From Pyropia yezoensis (Eukaryota; Rhodophyta; Bangiophyceae; Bangiales; Bangiaceae), in NCBI GenBank assembly GCA_009829735.1, contig CM020620.1, positions 6,836,545-6,900,544 on the forward strand: a stretch of 64,000 nt of DNA, written 5' to 3'. The position numbers and the translations under genes were made by a program. How positions within the stretch are numbered: position 1 is the first letter of the stretch; each line of letters opens with the position of its first letter. This document shows positions 61,195 through 64,000 of the stretch, piece by piece. The notes below the pieces were generated by a model that saw only the letters and a list, made by a program, of their open reading frames with translations, was not told where the DNA came from and searched no databases.

Positions 61195-61694
61195 NNNNNN
61201 NNNNNNNNNNNNNNNNNNNNNNNNNNNNNNNNNNNNNNNNNNNNNNNNNNNNNNNNNNNNNNNNNNNNNNNNNNNNNNNNNNNNNNNNNNNNNNNNNNNN
61301 NNNNNNNNNNNNNNNNNNNNNNNNNNNNNNNNNNNNNNNNNNNNNNNNNNNNNNNNNNNNNNNNNNNNNNNNNNNNNNNNNNNNNNNNNNNNNNNNNNNN
61401 NNNNNNNNNNNNNNNNNNNNNNNNNNNNNNNNNNNNNNNNNNNNNNNNNNNNNNNNNNNNNNNNNNNNNNNNNNNNNNNNNNNNNNNNNNNNNNNNNNNN
61501 NNNNNNNNNNNNNNNNNNNNNNNNNNNNNNNNNNNNNNNNNNNNNNNNNNNNNNNNNNNNNNNNNNNNNNNNNNNNNNNNNNNNNNNNNNNNNNNNNNNN
61601 NNNNNNNNNNNNNNNNNNNNNNNNNNNNNNNNNNNNNNNNNNNNNNNNNNNNNNNNNNNNNNNNNNNNNNNNNNNNNNNNNNNNNNNNNNNNNN
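61195..61694. other. Assembly gap of exactly 500 N
   Basis: A round number of Ns indicates a scaffold gap of unknown true length. Open frames crossing it are meaningless. Confidence 0.98.
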
Positions 61695-64000
61695 GAAGAA
61701 CCTTCGCATTGCTGCGAACATACGTGAACCCCCCGGGTGTCCGGCTGTAGGGTTCTCATGTTCTCGTTTCATGACGGCTTGCCGTAAGGACACGGGAACC
61801 ACGACTTGATGTCGTCCATCGGCGGGTGCCCGCCGGTATATGAGTCCGTCTTCGTTCTCGGAGAAGATGCCGGCCGTACCGGCCAGGAGGTTAGCACGAT
61901 GACGTCTACAGTCATCGTCGTTGGCCTGTGCCTCGCGGAAGTCCGCGAGGGTCAATGGGCACGCAAGGTGTGCCATGGTATGGTCAGCCATACCCTGGGT
62001 AGCATTACCCACCATGCACACCGGTACTACCGGGATGTTCTCGTCCACCGGGCGGGTATCCCCGCTCGGGGTGTCGAGTCGAGACAACGCGTCTCCGAGG
62101 TGGTGGGTTGACCCAGCCTTATACACCGTGCGGTAGTCGTGCTCGGCCATCTTCAGCCTCCATCGGGCTAGCCTCCCATGGCTATCGGAATCCTTGTCAC
62201 CAAGGTTGAGGAGCCATCGTAGGGGTTCGTGGTCGGACCTCACGATGAACCTGGAGCCCTCCAGGTATGGACGGAGCAGTTGCACTGCCCATATAACTCC
62301 GAGGCATTCACGCTCGGTGGCACTATAGTTCCGCTCAGCCGGGTTGAGTGTCCGGCTGAAGTACCCTACCGGACGTAGGTCCGGGATAACGTTATCGGTA
62401 CCGATCAACGTCTCTCCCTGTAACAGGGTGCATCCCACTTGTGTATCACACGCATCGACATCGATGACGAAGGTACCCCGTCTATGCGGTAACGCAAGGA
62501 CGGGTGGGGCTAGTAGGGTTCGCTTCAGCGACTCGAATGCCTCCTCTTCGCTAGGCGAAGGGGGTTGGAGTACCTTGGGTAAGGTACTGCTCGTAAGAAC
62601 CGTTAACGGTTTTAGCTATCCGAGCGAAGTCCCTTGACGAACCGTCGGTATACATTGCACATTCCCAGGAAGCTCTTGAGCTGCGTCTGGGTGTTAGGGA
62701 ACCGGGCATCCCGGAGTGCCCGGGTATTGGCTTCGAGTACCCCTAGCTTACCAGGGGTTATCTGGTGGCCCAGATACTCGACCGTCCGTTGGAAGAAGGC
62801 GCACTTCTTCAGACGCAGGGTTACCCCGGCGTTCCTCAAGAGGGTAAGTACCTCGTCAACATGTTGTACATGGTCATCCATGTTACGCGAGAAGACGATG
62901 ACGTCATCGAGGTACACTAGGCAGTTACGCCACTTCACCCCCGACAGTATGATGTCGATAGCCCGCTGGAATGTAGCGGGGGCGTTGGACAATCCGAAGG
63001 GCATCCTTAGGAACTCGTACACTCAACTGTGACAGACGAATGCCGTCTTGGGGATATCCTCGTCCGCCACCGGGATCTGCCAGTATCCGGCATTGCAGTC
63101 GATGGTGGTAAACACCGTAGCCTCCCCCAGGGAGTCGATGCATTCATCCATCCTTGGTAAAGGGTATGAGTCCTTCTTGGTAACCAAGTTGAGGCGTCGA
63201 TAATCGATGCAAAACCGAGGAGTTTGATCCTTCTTCGGCACAATAACGACTGGGGCACCCCATTCCGACATCGAAGGTCGGATCACCTTAGCTTCACTCA
63301 TCCTCTTCACTTCTCCATCAACGATCTCTCGTTGCATAGGTCCCGCTCGGTGCGGTTGTGAGCGGGCGGGTCGTGCGCCTGGTACCAGTTCTATACGATG
63401 TTGGGTTGCCCCAATGGTCCCCAAGGCCCCGCCTGTCCACATAACGTCATGCTTTCTTAGCATCCGTCGTACCCCTTCGGCTACCGAAGGGGGAAGGTGG
63501 TCGAGGTCAGCCTCGGCCAGTGCCTTCAAGGCCTCTTGGTCCTTTGGCGGCAGGTCCGCCGGAGCCGCCGATGGGTTAGGCTTCCCGTCATCGGGTTGCT
63601 GTCGCTCGGTGGTCTCGGCGACCGCCAGTACTTCAAGTGGTTCCACTTGACCTTCCTTATCAGGGGTAAGGATATCTCCTTCGTAGAGTTCGGCAATCCC
63701 GAGGATAGTTCCCTTCGGGAGGGTGACTGCCTTACGGCGATAGTTCGCCATCACTAAGAGGGACGACCCTTCTGATGGGAGGTCTATGAGACCGTTGGCC
63801 ATGGTCAACCCATGGCGCTTGTACGTCCGCAAGTTGGACTTGACTCTGCAGATGCCTGCGAGGTCACAGTTAACCGGGAGGACTGTCTCTGACAACGGCT
63901 CAAAGCGAGTTCGCTTGGCCAACCGAAGTGTCTTCGGCTCGACGCTTGCGTACACCTCAGCCACGTTAACGTGGCTTCCTTGTAGCGTCAGGTCCCTGAC
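61695..64000 (-). pseudogene. pol: Second copy of element D pol (integrase to protease region), near-identical
   Basis: Matches 58015-60317 with only three single-base length differences that I could find (a T run and a C run near 62610-62632, an A run near 63212). It includes the same TGA (63024-63026) and all other details I compared. Real duplicates would usually carry substitutions. The pattern points to the same locus assembled twice or a very recent copy. It encodes IN zinc region, RNase H, RT (YLDDVIVFSR) and the start of the linker after the protease. Confidence 0.9.

Noticed and set aside
60888-62438. Long ORFs spanning the N gap
   Set aside because: They contain about 166 unknown residues and join unrelated contig ends.

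Overview
The window looks like nuclear DNA of a GC-rich eukaryote, most likely a bangiophyte red alga of the Porphyra/Pyropia type. This is inferred from very GC-rich, Ala/Pro/Gly-rich host sequence, abundant chromodomain-bearing Ty3/Gypsy retrotransposons and a decayed Fanzor/TnpB-like gene; I cannot prove the taxon. There are no bacterial operons, tRNA or rRNA genes or CRISPR arrays.

Layout. 1-5528 is host DNA: the C-terminal end of a gene (1-129), a damaged multi-pass membrane protein gene (651-1787, minus) and an Ala/Ser/Pro-rich hypothetical gene (2423-4417, minus). From 39350 down to 5529 on the minus strand runs one host reading frame of about 1,400 codons. It has two zinc knuckles, a RuvC-I-like DQG motif and a C-terminal C..C..CG-W.RD signature like Fanzor proteins. 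It is split by two LTR retrotransposons with exact 5-bp target duplications, and removing both restores a single frame interrupted by six in-frame stops. Element A (7917-17568) is complete, with apparently identical 572-bp LTRs. Element B1 (17735-37694) is older and carries element C (18860-29437) inside its gag. 39351-42932 is repeat-rich host DNA with a 31-bp minisatellite. From 42933 there is a second nest: element E (B-like, decayed) is broken by F (B family, opposite orientation), which is broken by D (C family). A 500-N gap (61195-61694) follows, and the sequence after it repeats element D pol almost exactly, so it may be an assembly duplicate.

Shared retroelement plan. Three families (A, B, C) have gag with a CCHC knuckle and pol with protease, RT, RNase H, integrase and a C-terminal chromodomain-like segment. 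All carry a third long ORF in antisense orientation between pol and the 3' LTR, convergent with pol. The four primer-binding sites visible share the same 17-nt core. All six gag/pol junctions carry GGGAAAC one codon before the gag stop, with pol in the -1 frame. In the B family a hairpin 6 nt downstream shows two compensatory changes between copies. I read this as programmed -1 frameshifting.

The points most worth a second look are the conserved antisense ORF, the frameshift signal, the retrotransposon-split Fanzor-like pseudogene, the dense short dyads in family C, and element C itself, whose ORFs are open but whose protease and RT active sites are substituted.
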